From positions 124,001 to 188,000 of the forward strand of contig NZ_JANQBD010000004.1 of NCBI RefSeq assembly GCF_024722015.1: DNA of 64,000 bases. Reading direction: 5' to 3'. Numbering within the stretch: the stretch's first letter is position 1; each line of letters opens with the position of its first letter. Below the pieces are notes generated by a model. The model had not been told where the DNA came from, searched no databases, and was given only the letters and a program-made list of their open reading frames with translations. Made by a program: the position numbers and the translations under genes. Origin of the DNA: Paenibacillus radicis (ex Xue et al. 2023) (lineage in GTDB: Bacteria; Bacillota; Bacilli; Paenibacillales; NBRC-103111). This document shows positions 8,883-17,139 of this stretch, piece after piece.

Positions 8883-9211
8883 AGCTTTTATGTGAGATGG
8901 ATGGTAAATTGGTATAGAGCTTTATGCGAGAAGGATAAGGATGGAAAGTTGGTATAGAGCTTTCATGTGGGATGGATAAGGATCGTAAGTTGGTATGGAG
9001 CTTTTATGTGGGATGGATAAGGGTGGAAAGTTGATATGGAGCTTTATGTGGGATGGATAAGGATGGAAAGTTGTTACTGAGCTTTTATGTGGGATGGATA
9101 TGGATAGTAAATTGATATGGAGCTTTATGTGAGAAGGATAAGGGTAGAAAGTTGGTATAGAGCTTCTAGAGAGATGAATAAAGGTGGTAAAATAGTATAG
9201 AGCTTTAATGA
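8855..9211 (+). repeat. degenerate 40-41 bp tandem repeat array, about nine copies
   Basis: Units follow the pattern GATGGATAAGGATGG, AAGTTGGTATAGAG, CTTTTATGTGG. Copy 1 covers the last codons and stop of the IclR gene; copy 2 is shortened; copies 3 to 9 run to about 9211. Copies differ from each other by several substitutions and by one-base indels in the T run. The unit length is not a multiple of three and stops occur in every forward frame, so the array is non-coding after copy 1. Confidence 0.85.
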
Positions 9212-9234
9212 AAAACATAGCAGGTAGTAATACT

Positions 9235-9280
9235 AGCTAAGCTTCGTCAGGTAGAGTTTCTACTTTGAGGCTTAGCTTTT
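9235..9280 (+). terminator. terminator or hairpin after the repeat array
   Basis: AGCTAAGC (9235-9242) pairs with GCTTAGCT (9270-9277) around a smaller inner stem GTAGA/TCTAC, followed by four T residues. It is likely the end of the sugar-acid operon transcript. Confidence 0.65.
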
Positions 9281-10212
9281 ATTAATATATTAGCCAGAAA
9301 TTTTAAGTTCATGTCAGCACCAAAGTATGAAACAGGGGTGCCTTTTCTAAGTTTTTAACATATTATCTGAATTCTTGAGATCTTTACGTATTCAATCAAC
9401 AGGTGAGTTCCTTTTTATATTTGGATAGCGGGGAAGTAGCTATTTGCTCTATAGCTCCTGAACGGAACAGAGATTTCCGTTATTCCATCTGCCGCTGCCA
9501 ATTTATGACGATAGCGGAAGTCGGAACTCCACTATTTGCGGCGAATGATGAGTATTATGCAACAAATAGAGAGATAACGGAAGCAGATCTTCCGCAATCT
9601 TTCTATTTGTTGTGCTTTTCATGCCATAGCGGATAATTACTTCCGCTATTTTGGCTTATTCATATGGGGTGTACGAAGCTTGCCCCATATTTAAACATGG
9701 ACTTGCTCAACTTCGTCAAATAGAAATTTATAATTTCACTAACACGAATTTTGACTTTTTGCTCACAAGAAAAGTGCTGCTAAAGCCCGAATGCATGTTC
9801 GTCGGTGGTAGCGAATGGTTAACTGGAATTTCTGGAGCTAATTCTTCCGTTACATGCCTAATGAGGAACTTAACTGGAAAAAGTCATGCTAATATAGATG
9901 TTTTTGGATTAAATTCAATAAATCATTAGAATTAACAGGAGGATTTCCAGTTATTTGAAAAAAAGTACCTCGATTCCTGGAATTAACGGGAGGATTTCCT
10001 GTTAACCATCGATGCCTCCCCTTGAACTGCACCACAGGTACACATCCTTCACTTTTCCATGAGAATGTCCAATGAACAGCCGTTCGAGGTCCCTTTCACT
10101 TTTTACAGGACATTTTGTTATGGATTCATTTAGTAGGGTATCGTACTATAGATAGTAGAGATTAATAGTATGTAATTATATCGATACCAATAAAGAGAGG
10201 AAACATTAACAT
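9281..10212. other. 932-bp non-coding region rich in small palindromes
   Basis: No open frame here has both a ribosome binding site and protein-like sequence. Contents: a copy of a dispersed element sharing TTCCGTTATTCCATC and GATAGCGGAAGT with 16866-16950; a hairpin at 9560-9612 with 11-bp arms CAACAAATAGA/TCTATTTGTTG; a hairpin ATAGCGG/CCGCTAT at 9626-9649; and a direct pair of GAATTAAC-GGAGGATTTCC-GTTA motifs at about 9930 and 9980. Confidence 0.6.
9462..9545 (+). repeat. dispersed TTCCGTTAT element, copy 1
   Basis: About 80 bp alignable with 16866-16950. Shared blocks in order are ACGGAAC, TTCCGTTATTCCATC, GCCG, GATAGCGGAAGT and GGAA. It contains inverted TAACGGAA/TTCCGTTA words and lies in non-coding DNA. 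Confidence 0.6.
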
Positions 10213-11724
10213 ATGAGACGCCAAACTACTGGAAACCGAACGCAATCCAACCGAAAAAGGAATTATTTGCTCGCCTTAGTAGGCATCGCAGCCGCTTCGT
10301 GCTTGTCGATTATTATTCTTGCGCCAAATTTCGCTAACAGCTTAATTATACCGAAGGGCAGCACTGAGGCGCTGCAAACTATAGAGAAAACCGTACCAGC
10401 CAAACCTGCAAGAATAGCGCTCGATTTTCAAATGGATGATATTATGAATGGTTGGGTCTCTTATTCTGACGGGATTATGAAAACCAACGATGGGGGGGTG
10501 AGCTGGTCTGCTGCCGCCACAGCTACAGCTACAACTACAGCTACAACTGCCACCACTACCGCTACCGCTACCGCTACCGCTACCGCTACCGCTACCGCTA
10601 CCGCTACCGCTGGAGCAGATTCGCCTGATAAATCTAACCAGACATCCGCAGCTCCTGTCGAAAATGAAACTTTACAATGGATCAAAGGGACCCTGCCTAG
10701 CAACATTCAGCGAATTGCCGTTGGAGCGAAAGAGCTTGAGGTTAAAAAGTCGCAGTTTCTAAGCGAGCATATCGGCTGGGCGCTGTTGGTTAAGGAGGAG
10801 CAAGGAGCTTCGCCCTTGTGGGTGACTACAGATGGAGGTAAAAGCTGGAACCAGCAGGTTACACCTGAGCTTGTGAAGCAGATGGAAACAGAAAGTTTGC
10901 GACTGCGAAGCATAGCGAAGGAAGCGGAATATTATGCCGACAATGAGGCAGCGCGGAAAGCTATTCAGTCGGAGTGGACGTTAATGCCCGAAACGGCAGC
11001 TCGTGGAGATATTGTACTTGTACGTCACCGTTCTCCCGGTAATGTGGAATGGCAAGGAAAATCTTATGAGATGAAGCCGTTTGGTTCCGGTTACTTCACC
11101 TATTTGCCGATCCCCATGAATACTAAGGCGGGGAGTTATCCCATTGGGGACAAGACCCTCACGATCAAGGAGAAGAAATTCGAAACTCAATATTTACAAG
11201 TGACGAAACAAATGGAAAGCATGAAGCAGGATACGAAAAGAATTCAAGACGATCAGAAGAAGATTGATCTGGCCAGAAGCAAGTCAGAGCCGGAATTTTT
11301 ATCATCCTCTCCGTTTATTCAACCGATTGAAGGTATCCTGACGACGCCATATGGTTACACAAGATATGTGAACGGCAAGCTTGACAGCAGCCATATGGCT
11401 ATAGACCTTGCCGCGAAGGAGGGGACTCCTATCAAAGCAACTAATGACGGCGTAGTGGCTCTCGCTGATAGTTTGTATTTGACAGGAAACTCCATTTATA
11501 TCGATCATGGTATGAACTTGTTCTCCCAATATGCGCATCTATCTGAGCTGAAGGTTAAAACAGGGGATCGGGTGAAGCAGGGTGATATTATTGGCCTTGT
11601 AGGAACTACTGGGTTTTCTACCGGTCCTCATTTGCATTTTACATTTTGGGCGCATAATATACAGGCCAACCCCAACCTGTTCTTCAATACCAAACCGTTT
11701 AATTGGTTTCAGCCTGCACCTTAA
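10213..11724 (+). CDS. membrane-anchored M23 peptidase with BNR-like repeats and Ala-Thr tract
   Basis: 503 residues. Order: basic N-terminus; one membrane helix (residues about 17-36); a BNR/YCF48-like motif (SDGIMKTNDGGVSW); an Ala-Thr low-complexity tract at about 98-133; a second BNR-like motif (WVTTDGGKSW); a helical region near 325-360; and a C-terminal peptidase M23/LytM domain. The M23 zinc and catalytic residues are visible in SSHMAIDLA (HxxxD) and PHLHF (HxH). It probably cleaves or binds peptidoglycan from the outer face of the membrane. ATG 10213 follows GAGAGGAAA. It is convergent with the LysR gene 6 bp away. Confidence 0.82.
   Translation: MRRQTTGNRTQSNRKRNYLLALVGIAAASCLSIIILAPNFANSLIIPKGSTEALQTIEKTVPAKPARIALDFQMDDIMNGWVSYSDGIMKTNDGGVSWSAAATATATTTATTATTTATATATATATATATATAGADSPDKSNQTSAAPVENETLQWIKGTLPSNIQRIAVGAKELEVKKSQFLSEHIGWALLVKEEQGASPLWVTTDGGKSWNQQVTPELVKQMETESLRLRSIAKEAEYYADNEAARKAIQSEWTLMPETAARGDIVLVRHRSPGNVEWQGKSYEMKPFGSGYFTYLPIPMNTKAGSYPIGDKTLTIKEKKFETQYLQVTKQMESMKQDTKRIQDDQKKIDLARSKSEPEFLSSSPFIQPIEGILTTPYGYTRYVNGKLDSSHMAIDLAAKEGTPIKATNDGVVALADSLYLTGNSIYIDHGMNLFSQYAHLSELKVKTGDRVKQGDIIGLVGTTGFSTGPHLHFTFWAHNIQANPNLFFNTKPFNWFQPAP
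10555..10610 (+). repeat. in-frame GCTACC hexanucleotide microsatellite
   Basis: Eight perfect tandem GCTACC units (10561-10608), preceded by ACTACC and a more degenerate ACAGCT/ACAACT stretch from 10515. The tract encodes Ala-Thr dipeptides inside the M23 protein, so copy-number change would alter spacer length without shifting the frame. Confidence 0.9.
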
Positions 11725-11730
11725 CTAATG

Positions 11731-12654
11731 TTATGTGGAGTCGTGATCGTCTTGGTCGACGGGATGGTAAGGCTCCATAGCTTTTTGAAAATGGCGCAAA
11801 AACAAATAATCCACGCTGTTTAATTCTTCTTCCCGGTACATGAGAAATAGCTGATTAAGTGGAAACGGATTCTGCTCGATGGGAATGGCGAACATTTCTC
11901 CCGATTCAATCTCCGCCTGCATGTAAAGAGGGAACGACAGAAAAATACCAAGCGTACTCTTGATCCAATGTTTAATCAATTGCAAATTATTGGTTTCATA
12001 CTGCGCATTATAGTGCAGGTTCAGATCATTGAAGGTAAGATCTATTTTTTTGCGGAACATGCTCTCCGGCTCATAAAGAATAAGCTGTTCTTTCAACACA
12101 TCCTGCAGCTTAAGGGAAGCTCGACCGGCATAAGGATGCTCCTCCGATACGATGGCATAAACTGGATGCGAATGCAGCAGCCGAAAGGTGATTGCAGGAT
12201 CATTGGCGGTATAGCGCGTAATCCCGAATTGAAAATGCTTGTTCTTGATCATCTTGATTTGCTCTTGGGTTGTGCAGCAAAGCACCTGAAGCGCAATGTT
12301 GGGGTAGGCTTTACTAAAGCTGTCCAAAATCGGGGGCAGGATGATACTGGCAAATGAATTGACGCAGCCGAATGAAAGCTTGCCCGTCAAGCCTTGCTTC
12401 AGATGATCCACTGCCTCACGGCCTTGGTCCAGCGCGGCGAGCGCGTTTAGTGCATAGGGGAGGAAGGCGCTGCCTTCTTCAGATAGCCTGATTATTCCAT
12501 GGGCCCGGATGAGCAAGGGCTTGCCCAGCTCTCTCTCCAGCTGCTTGATCCGGTGTGAAACCGTAGGCTGGGGCAAGTAGAGCTTCTCCGCGGCTTTGGA
12601 AATACTCCCTAATCGGTAAACCGTCACGAAGGTTAGGATTTGATCGAAGGTCAT
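11731..12654 (-). CDS. LysR family transcriptional regulator
   Basis: 307 residues, standard LysR length. The N-terminal winged helix is clear (SISKAAEKLYLPQPTVSHRI, KQLERELGKPLLIR), followed by a periplasmic-binding-like effector domain. It is transcribed away from the MFS gene at 12989, the usual arrangement for a LysR regulator and its target. Start ATG at 12654. Confidence 0.88.
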   Translation of the reverse strand: MTFDQILTFVTVYRLGSISKAAEKLYLPQPTVSHRIKQLERELGKPLLIRAHGIIRLSEEGSAFLPYALNALAALDQGREAVDHLKQGLTGKLSFGCVNSFASIILPPILDSFSKAYPNIALQVLCCTTQEQIKMIKNKHFQFGITRYTANDPAITFRLLHSHPVYAIVSEEHPYAGRASLKLQDVLKEQLILYEPESMFRKKIDLTFNDLNLHYNAQYETNNLQLIKHWIKSTLGIFLSFPLYMQAEIESGEMFAIPIEQNPFPLNQLFLMYREEELNSVDYLFLRHFQKAMEPYHPVDQDDHDST

Positions 12655-12856
12655 GAAACACCGCCACTTCCCAAATTAATGTTGCTTGCAGCCGTCTCTG
12701 TGGACCTGGTATTCAAAAAATGAATAAGGTCATTCAGTTTTGGATATGTACTTGATATCGAATTCGCCATAAAATAAAGATAAATAACGGGCGCGGCAAA
12801 TTGTTCAAGACATTGTCTTGGGCCAGTTTATTAATTTCATAAATACTAGAAGCCAA

Positions 12857-12880
12857 GTTCAAAAAGGAGGCATTTTGAAC
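12857..12880 (+). promoter_or_regulatory. inverted repeat with a ribosome-binding-like loop in the lysR-MFS gap
   Basis: GTTCAAAA (12857-12864) and TTTTGAAC (12873-12880) flank AGGAGGCA. The loop is a strong Shine-Dalgarno word, and TTG 12875 would begin a four-codon frame (MNNL, stop). It may be a LysR operator or a leader element upstream of the MFS gene. The rest of the 334-bp gap shows no recognisable site. Confidence 0.4.
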
Positions 12881-12988
12881 AACCTCTAAGTGAAAAGGAT
12901 AGGGTAGCTAATGCCGCTCCTTAAGTTAGGATATCCCCTAAAGCTCACCAATACAAGAGACAATTAGAAGACAAGAAGGTGACTTGCT

Positions 12989-14251
12989 GTGAATTCGGAA
13001 AAAGCGGTGCGAGCGATTGGGATTTATGGTGGAGGAGTGTTTTTCGGGGTGATGACGGTAGCCCAGCCGTTTTTTACGCTTTATGCAGATGCACTTGGGG
13101 CTTCTACTGCATTGATTGGATTAATTGTAACACTCAGGTCTTTATTGCCAATGTTTATTGCAATGCCTATCGGGCAAATGATCGATACCTTGGGACCTTT
13201 TCGGATGACCAAGATAGGATGCTTATTGCTTATGGCTTCATTAGCTATTATGTCGTGGAGCAGTACACTGTTGGTGCTAGCTGTTTCACAGGTGCTTCTT
13301 GGAGCGAGTATGATAATCATGGCGTCTTCGCTTCAGGTTCTTGCTACGGATGGGGAGCAGGATAAGGCGAAACGCAACAAGAACATCAACCGTTTCTCCA
13401 TGTGGTCTTCCGTAGGCAACATGGCTGGGCCGCTATTAGGCGGACTAGTTGTTTCCTATTACGGTTCTTCCATATGGAGCTACCGCTCTGCTTTTATCGC
13501 TTCGTTTATCGTATGCTCGGTTTGTTTTATCCTTGTTTCGTTGATCAAGAGTCAAGATGGACCTGGCAAGCTGACGAAAACGAAAGAGCTTTTTAAACCT
13601 AAGGAGATGCTGAACAGCTATATCAGTGGGATTCACTTAACCAGGCACAGGGGCGTTCAGTTTGGGCTTGTGGGTACATTTCTGATTATGTTCATTCAAG
13701 CGTTGTATGGCAGCTTTATCCCGCTTTATTTAAATGAGCATGGCTACTCAGCCTTTATTATTTCATCAGTTATCTCGCTAATGGGTTTGTCTGGTCTGGT
13801 TTCACGGTTTTTATTGGGCCAATTCATGAAACGGGTGACATTGGAAACGATTCTGCTCACTGCTGGCTGTGTAGCTTCAATCTGCCTGATCTTTATTCCC
13901 GTAGCTTCCTTGCATATTATCGGAATTGGCATTATTACTTTCCTGCTCGGCAGCTCAATCGGCATGAATTTGCCGGTGACCATTATGATCATGGTGGAGG
14001 AAACGAAGGAGTCGGAACGCGGGAAGGTTATGGGGCTTCGCCTCTTAACGAATCGTTTATCGCAAATGACCGCTCCTGCCATGTTTGGCCTACTTGGACA
14101 GTCTTTCGGCTTGACCGCAGCTTTTTATACGGGAGGCGGCATGCTTCTTGCAACGATGCTGGGCTTTGCTGTCTACAGCTCCAACAGGCAGGCACCGGTG
14201 AAAAGCGAAGCATCCGCTTCTACTGCCGCGGAGCAGTCATCCAACCTTTGA
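12989..14251 (+). CDS. MFS transporter
   Basis: 420 residues with about twelve hydrophobic helices, the loop-2 region MIDTLGPFRMTKIG and a long central cytoplasmic loop near residues 190-215. It starts at GTG 12989 behind AGAAGG. Efflux or sugar transport cannot be distinguished. The divergent LysR gene is the likely regulator. Confidence 0.85.
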   Translation: MNSEKAVRAIGIYGGGVFFGVMTVAQPFFTLYADALGASTALIGLIVTLRSLLPMFIAMPIGQMIDTLGPFRMTKIGCLLLMASLAIMSWSSTLLVLAVSQVLLGASMIIMASSLQVLATDGEQDKAKRNKNINRFSMWSSVGNMAGPLLGGLVVSYYGSSIWSYRSAFIASFIVCSVCFILVSLIKSQDGPGKLTKTKELFKPKEMLNSYISGIHLTRHRGVQFGLVGTFLIMFIQALYGSFIPLYLNEHGYSAFIISSVISLMGLSGLVSRFLLGQFMKRVTLETILLTAGCVASICLIFIPVASLHIIGIGIITFLLGSSIGMNLPVTIMIMVEETKESERGKVMGLRLLTNRLSQMTAPAMFGLLGQSFGLTAAFYTGGGMLLATMLGFAVYSSNRQAPVKSEASASTAAEQSSNL

Positions 14252-14292
14252 GTATTACGCAGCAGCGGTCATAATAGAAACAGATTCAGATA

Positions 14293-14748
14293 TTAACCGG
14301 GCATTAACATATGGATGTGAAAATCTCCTACATCAGTTATTGATAATGGGACTGCCATTACCTTGCATTCTGTGGAAATATGATGATCTCCCAAAATATT
14401 CGGAGGTGTAATATCCACATGAATTCCGTCGTTGTACAGCATTGTGCTGGCATTACCGCTGATCATGTTCCCTAATTCGGAAATAGCGCTTTGACACATT
14501 TCGTCCAATTCGGTTACTGCATAACCGCCCATCATGGCAGATACGATTTTCAAGGCCACTTGCTCAGGAAAGCCAAACACGACATCACCTTTGAAATGGC
14601 CAACGATTCCGACTTTTAGCCAAATGTGTTTCTCCATGAGCTCTAATTTCTTTACAGTAAGCTGGCCGATTGACGGTTTGGTCTGTACAAAGGTTTCGAT
14701 TACAAGGATGGAAGCTGATAAAAACGGATTGATATAGCTTGCTTGCAT
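14293..14748 (-). CDS. cheX: CheX-like chemotaxis phosphatase domain protein
   Basis: 151 residues from ATG 14748 behind GGGGGAATTC; the longer frame to 14838 runs into the riboswitch terminator and is rejected. The sequence shows the CheX/CheC-type pattern: KIVSAMMGG, then ELDEMCQSAISELGNMISGN, which holds the ExxN phosphatase signature, then a C-terminal beta segment. CheX dephosphorylates CheY-P, or acts as a related regulator in surface motility. A c-di-GMP-I riboswitch and terminator lie directly upstream, so expression should respond to c-di-GMP. No other chemotaxis gene is adjacent. Confidence 0.82.
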   Translation of the reverse strand: MQASYINPFLSASILVIETFVQTKPSIGQLTVKKLELMEKHIWLKVGIVGHFKGDVVFGFPEQVALKIVSAMMGGYAVTELDEMCQSAISELGNMISGNASTMLYNDGIHVDITPPNILGDHHISTECKVMAVPLSITDVGDFHIHMLMPG

Positions 14749-14780
14749 AATGAATTCCCCCTGCCTGATTAGAATGAATA

Positions 14781-14815
14781 AAAAAGGACTGCCCCGAATT
14801 GGAGCAGTCCTTTTT
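14781..14815 (-). terminator. riboswitch expression-platform terminator upstream of cheX
   Basis: AAAAAGGACTGC (14781-14792) and GCAGTCCTTTTT (14804-14815) form a 12-bp stem. On the minus strand it ends in a U run before the cheX ribosome binding site. It follows the c-di-GMP aptamer and is the likely switch-controlled terminator. Confidence 0.8.
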
Positions 14816-14835
14816 CTGAAAAAAAAGTAAAGCTG

Positions 14836-14930
14836 CATTTCGGCAACCCAGCTGTCATAGGAATGATTTCCCTTAGACCTGAGGCTTTGCGTCCCTGACT
14901 TTCGACAGGTTTGCTATTATCGTTGTAGCT
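14836..14930 (-). promoter_or_regulatory. cyclic di-GMP-I (GEMM-I) riboswitch
   Basis: On the minus strand the conserved GEMM-I segments appear in order: AGCAAACC, a TCGAAAG loop, GGGACGCAAAGCC, GGTCTAAGG, then ATGACAGCTGGGTTGCCGA. These correspond to the GCAAACC and ACGCAAAGCC cores and the tetraloop-receptor arm of class I c-di-GMP aptamers. The terminator at 14781-14815 and cheX lie immediately downstream on the same strand. Confidence 0.92.
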
Positions 14931-15140
14931 TGTAGGTTATAAGAACTGGTTACAAAGTACTAAAACTATCATATCACACTGCTTCAAGATTAGAAACGAA
15001 AATAAATGTTTAAAACACCACAAAATGATAGTCAATAAATAATGAAAATAAAAAAGATTATAGGACTAAAATGGGTACTCTCCTAATAGTATAATAGTAG
15101 GCTTGGGTTAGAGCCTGGGCTACTAATGGAGGGATAAAAT

Positions 15141-15416
15141 ATGGAAATCGAAGCAGTAGAACAAGAAGTATTGTTGTCGGATGAGGAAACTATCGAAGAG
15201 GCTGAAGAAGTAGAGGCAGAAGAAGAAGAAATCGAAGCAGAGGAAGAAGCAGCAGAGGAAGAGAGTGAGGAATCAGAATCTGAATCGGCCGAAGAGGCAG
15301 AGGAAGAAGCTGACAGTTCGGAGGAAGAGTCTGCCGAGGAATCCGAAGAAGAGTCCGCTGAGGCTGATGAATCCGAATCCGATGAGTCCGGTTCAGAAGC
15401 GGAAGCGACTGAATAA
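15141..15416 (+). CDS. extremely acidic Glu/Ser-rich small protein
   Basis: 91 residues made almost only of Glu, Ser, Ala and Asp, in runs such as EEVEAEEEEIEAEEE and ESEESESESAEEAEEE. No lysine or arginine is present after the first residue. ATG 15141 is preceded by GGAGGG and the frame is followed by a strong terminator, so this is a single-gene unit. No signal peptide, hydrophobic segment or known domain is visible. It may be a disordered protein binding cations or basic partners, but that is inference. Confidence 0.7.
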   Translation: MEIEAVEQEVLLSDEETIEEAEEVEAEEEEIEAEEEAAEEESEESESESAEEAEEEADSSEEESAEESEEESAEADESESDESGSEAEATE

Positions 15417-15476
15417 TACTGCTTCGATCCCTTCTCTACATCTCGAACTGAAATCTATATCATATAGCTTATGATG

Positions 15477-15513
15477 ACAGCAGCACCGCATTATGCGGAA
15501 GCTGCTGTTTTTT
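15477..15513 (+). terminator. terminator after the acidic protein
   Basis: ACAGCAGC (15477-15484) pairs with GCTGCTGT (15501-15508), with an inner CCGCA/TGCGG stem, followed by six T residues. Confidence 0.88.
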
Positions 15514-15568
15514 ATTGTGAATATTTTCAAAAAAGTCCATGGATAAAATAAATATCATTGTATTTATA

Positions 15569-15592
15569 TGCATTTAAATGTATAATTATGCA
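15569..15592 (+). promoter_or_regulatory. possible ArgR/AhrC (ARG box-like) sites upstream of the aminotransferase
   Basis: TGCATTTAAATGTA (15569-15582) and TGTATAATTATGCA (15579-15592) both fit the symmetric pattern TGNAT-N4-ATNCA, close to the ARG box TGAAT-N4-ATTCA. They lie 20-45 bp before the start codon. The overlap is atypical for paired ARG boxes, so the call is tentative. Confidence 0.35.
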
Positions 15593-15613
15593 TTATTGAT
15601 TAGGGGTGATGGA

Positions 15614-16825
15614 ATGAGTTTACAAATAGCCTTAGAAACTTCTCAGCTGTTGGATGAAGCAAAGAAATCGATTTTATTTACTGCAGCACGCCCGGAGCTT
15701 GTAATGGAACGCGGCGAAGGCATGTACTTATGGGATACGGAAGGCAATCGGTATCTGGATTTTATCGGAGGTTGGGCTGTAACTTGTCTGGGGCATTCAC
15801 CCGAGGTTATCCGAGAGGCTTTGAACCGGCAAGCGGGCATGTTAATTAATTCGAGCCCTTCATTTTACAACAAGCCGATGCTTGAATTTGCCAGTCTCTT
15901 AACGGATAATTCGTGCTTTGACAGAGTGTTTTTTGCAAGCAGTGGGGCGGAAGCCAATGAAGGTGCGATTAAACTAGCCAGAAAACACGGTCAGTTAAAC
16001 CTCGGTGGAGCTTTTGAAATTATTACTATAATTAACAGCTTCCACGGACGTACGTTAGCAATGATGTCTGCGACTGGAAAGCAGCAGTGGGGACCTTTAT
16101 TTGCACCCAAGGTGCCAGGCTTTAAGCATGTGCCATTGAATGATATAGATGCATGCCAGGCAGCTATCAATCCCAATACTTGCGCTATTATGCTAGAGCT
16201 TGTTCAAGGTGAAGGCGGGGTTCATGAAGTTGATGCTGAGTATTTATACAAAGTGCGTGAATTGTGTAATGAGTTTGGTCTTATGCTTATCTTCGATGAA
16301 ATACAAACGGGGCTCGGAAGAACAGGGAAGTTGTTTGCCTATGAACATTATGGAATCGAAGTGGATGTCATGACTTTAGGAAAAGGAATTGGCGGAGGAT
16401 TCCCTCTGTCAGCCTTATTGGTTAAAGAGCCTTATAATATATTTGAGCCTGGGGACCAGGGAGGCACATATTCCGGGCAACCATTGGCCATGGCAGTGGG
16501 GCTTGCGGTAGTGAAGGAGATCATAGATAAGAAACTTTCCGTTCATGCAGAAGAGCAAGGGAATTATATTTATAACAGCCTGCGCGATATTGCTCGTAAA
16601 TATCAGCTAAAGCAGCTGCGCGGCAAGGGGCTGCTGCTAGCCTTTGATCTCCCGGAAGCCAGAGGAAGTGAGCTGGTCTCCGAATGCTTAAAGGATGGCT
16701 TGCTGATTAACTCTCCCAAGCCGACAACCATCCGCCTGATGCCTTCACTAATTGTGTCTAAGGAAGAGATCGATGCCATGATTCAAATATTATGCGGAGC
16801 GCTGGATAGGTTGCAGATTTCGTAG
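15614..16825 (+). CDS. argD: class III aminotransferase, acetylornithine aminotransferase-like
   Basis: 403 residues from ATG 15614 behind AGGGGTGATG; the upstream frame from 15578 crosses the possible ARG boxes. PLP-enzyme signatures are present: SSGAEANEGAIKLAR, NSFHGRTLAMMSATG, LVQGEGGVHEV, IFDEIQTGLGRTGK, and TLGKGIGGGFPLSA containing the PLP lysine. The sequence fits ArgD/acetylornithine transaminase best. It is a single gene without other arginine genes nearby, so a related N-acyl-ornithine or 4-aminobutyrate role remains possible. Confidence 0.8.
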   Translation: MSLQIALETSQLLDEAKKSILFTAARPELVMERGEGMYLWDTEGNRYLDFIGGWAVTCLGHSPEVIREALNRQAGMLINSSPSFYNKPMLEFASLLTDNSCFDRVFFASSGAEANEGAIKLARKHGQLNLGGAFEIITIINSFHGRTLAMMSATGKQQWGPLFAPKVPGFKHVPLNDIDACQAAINPNTCAIMLELVQGEGGVHEVDAEYLYKVRELCNEFGLMLIFDEIQTGLGRTGKLFAYEHYGIEVDVMTLGKGIGGGFPLSALLVKEPYNIFEPGDQGGTYSGQPLAMAVGLAVVKEIIDKKLSVHAEEQGNYIYNSLRDIARKYQLKQLRGKGLLLAFDLPEARGSELVSECLKDGLLINSPKPTTIRLMPSLIVSKEEIDAMIQILCGALDRLQIS

Positions 16826-16865
16826 TTTCAGACTCCTTTTATCTTATTGAGCCCTGGAGGATTTT

Positions 16866-16950
16866 GTACGGAACTAAGAGTTCCGTTATTCCATCAGCCG
16901 GCTCAAATCTAAGGAGATAGCGGAAGTGGGAATTCCGTTATGTTGGCCAA
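16866..16950 (+). repeat. dispersed TTCCGTTAT element, copy 2
   Basis: Aligns with 9462-9545: ACGGAAC, TTCCGTTATTCCATC, GCCG, GATAGCGGAAGT, GGAATTCCGTTAT. It is followed at once by a larger palindrome made of the same word. Confidence 0.6.
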
Positions 16951-16967
16951 ATTGGACATTTATGCAT

Positions 16968-17016
16968 AAAAACAGAGGGATAACGGAACTGGCGCTTCCG
17001 TTATCCCTCTGTTTTT
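16968..17016. terminator. 21-bp perfect hairpin, bidirectional terminator
   Basis: Arms 16968-16988 and 16996-17016 are perfect complements: five A, CAGAGGGATAACGGAA, and the reverse on the other side. The loop is CTGGCGC and the hairpin is flanked by A and T runs. It ends the aminotransferase transcript and contains the ATAACGGAA/TTCCGTTAT words of the dispersed element. Confidence 0.85.
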
Positions 17017-17139
17017 TGCCCTTTCCAGCTGATAGAGGAACAATGACTTCCGTATTGCCCTTCACTTCTGTGGATTCAGTACTAGTCGGTTGTTAGGGTC
17101 ATATACAGGTGATCTCTTCTCTAAAGGAGGTGGAGCTAA

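Noticed and set aside
8922-9218. 98-codon minus-strand frame with repeated PHKSS-type peptides
   Set aside because: It is only the reverse reading of the 40-41 bp tandem repeat; no ribosome binding site and unit length not a multiple of three.
9403-9929. Two plus-strand frames of 77 and 92 codons
   Set aside because: They cross the palindromic repeats, lack ribosome binding sites and do not look like protein.
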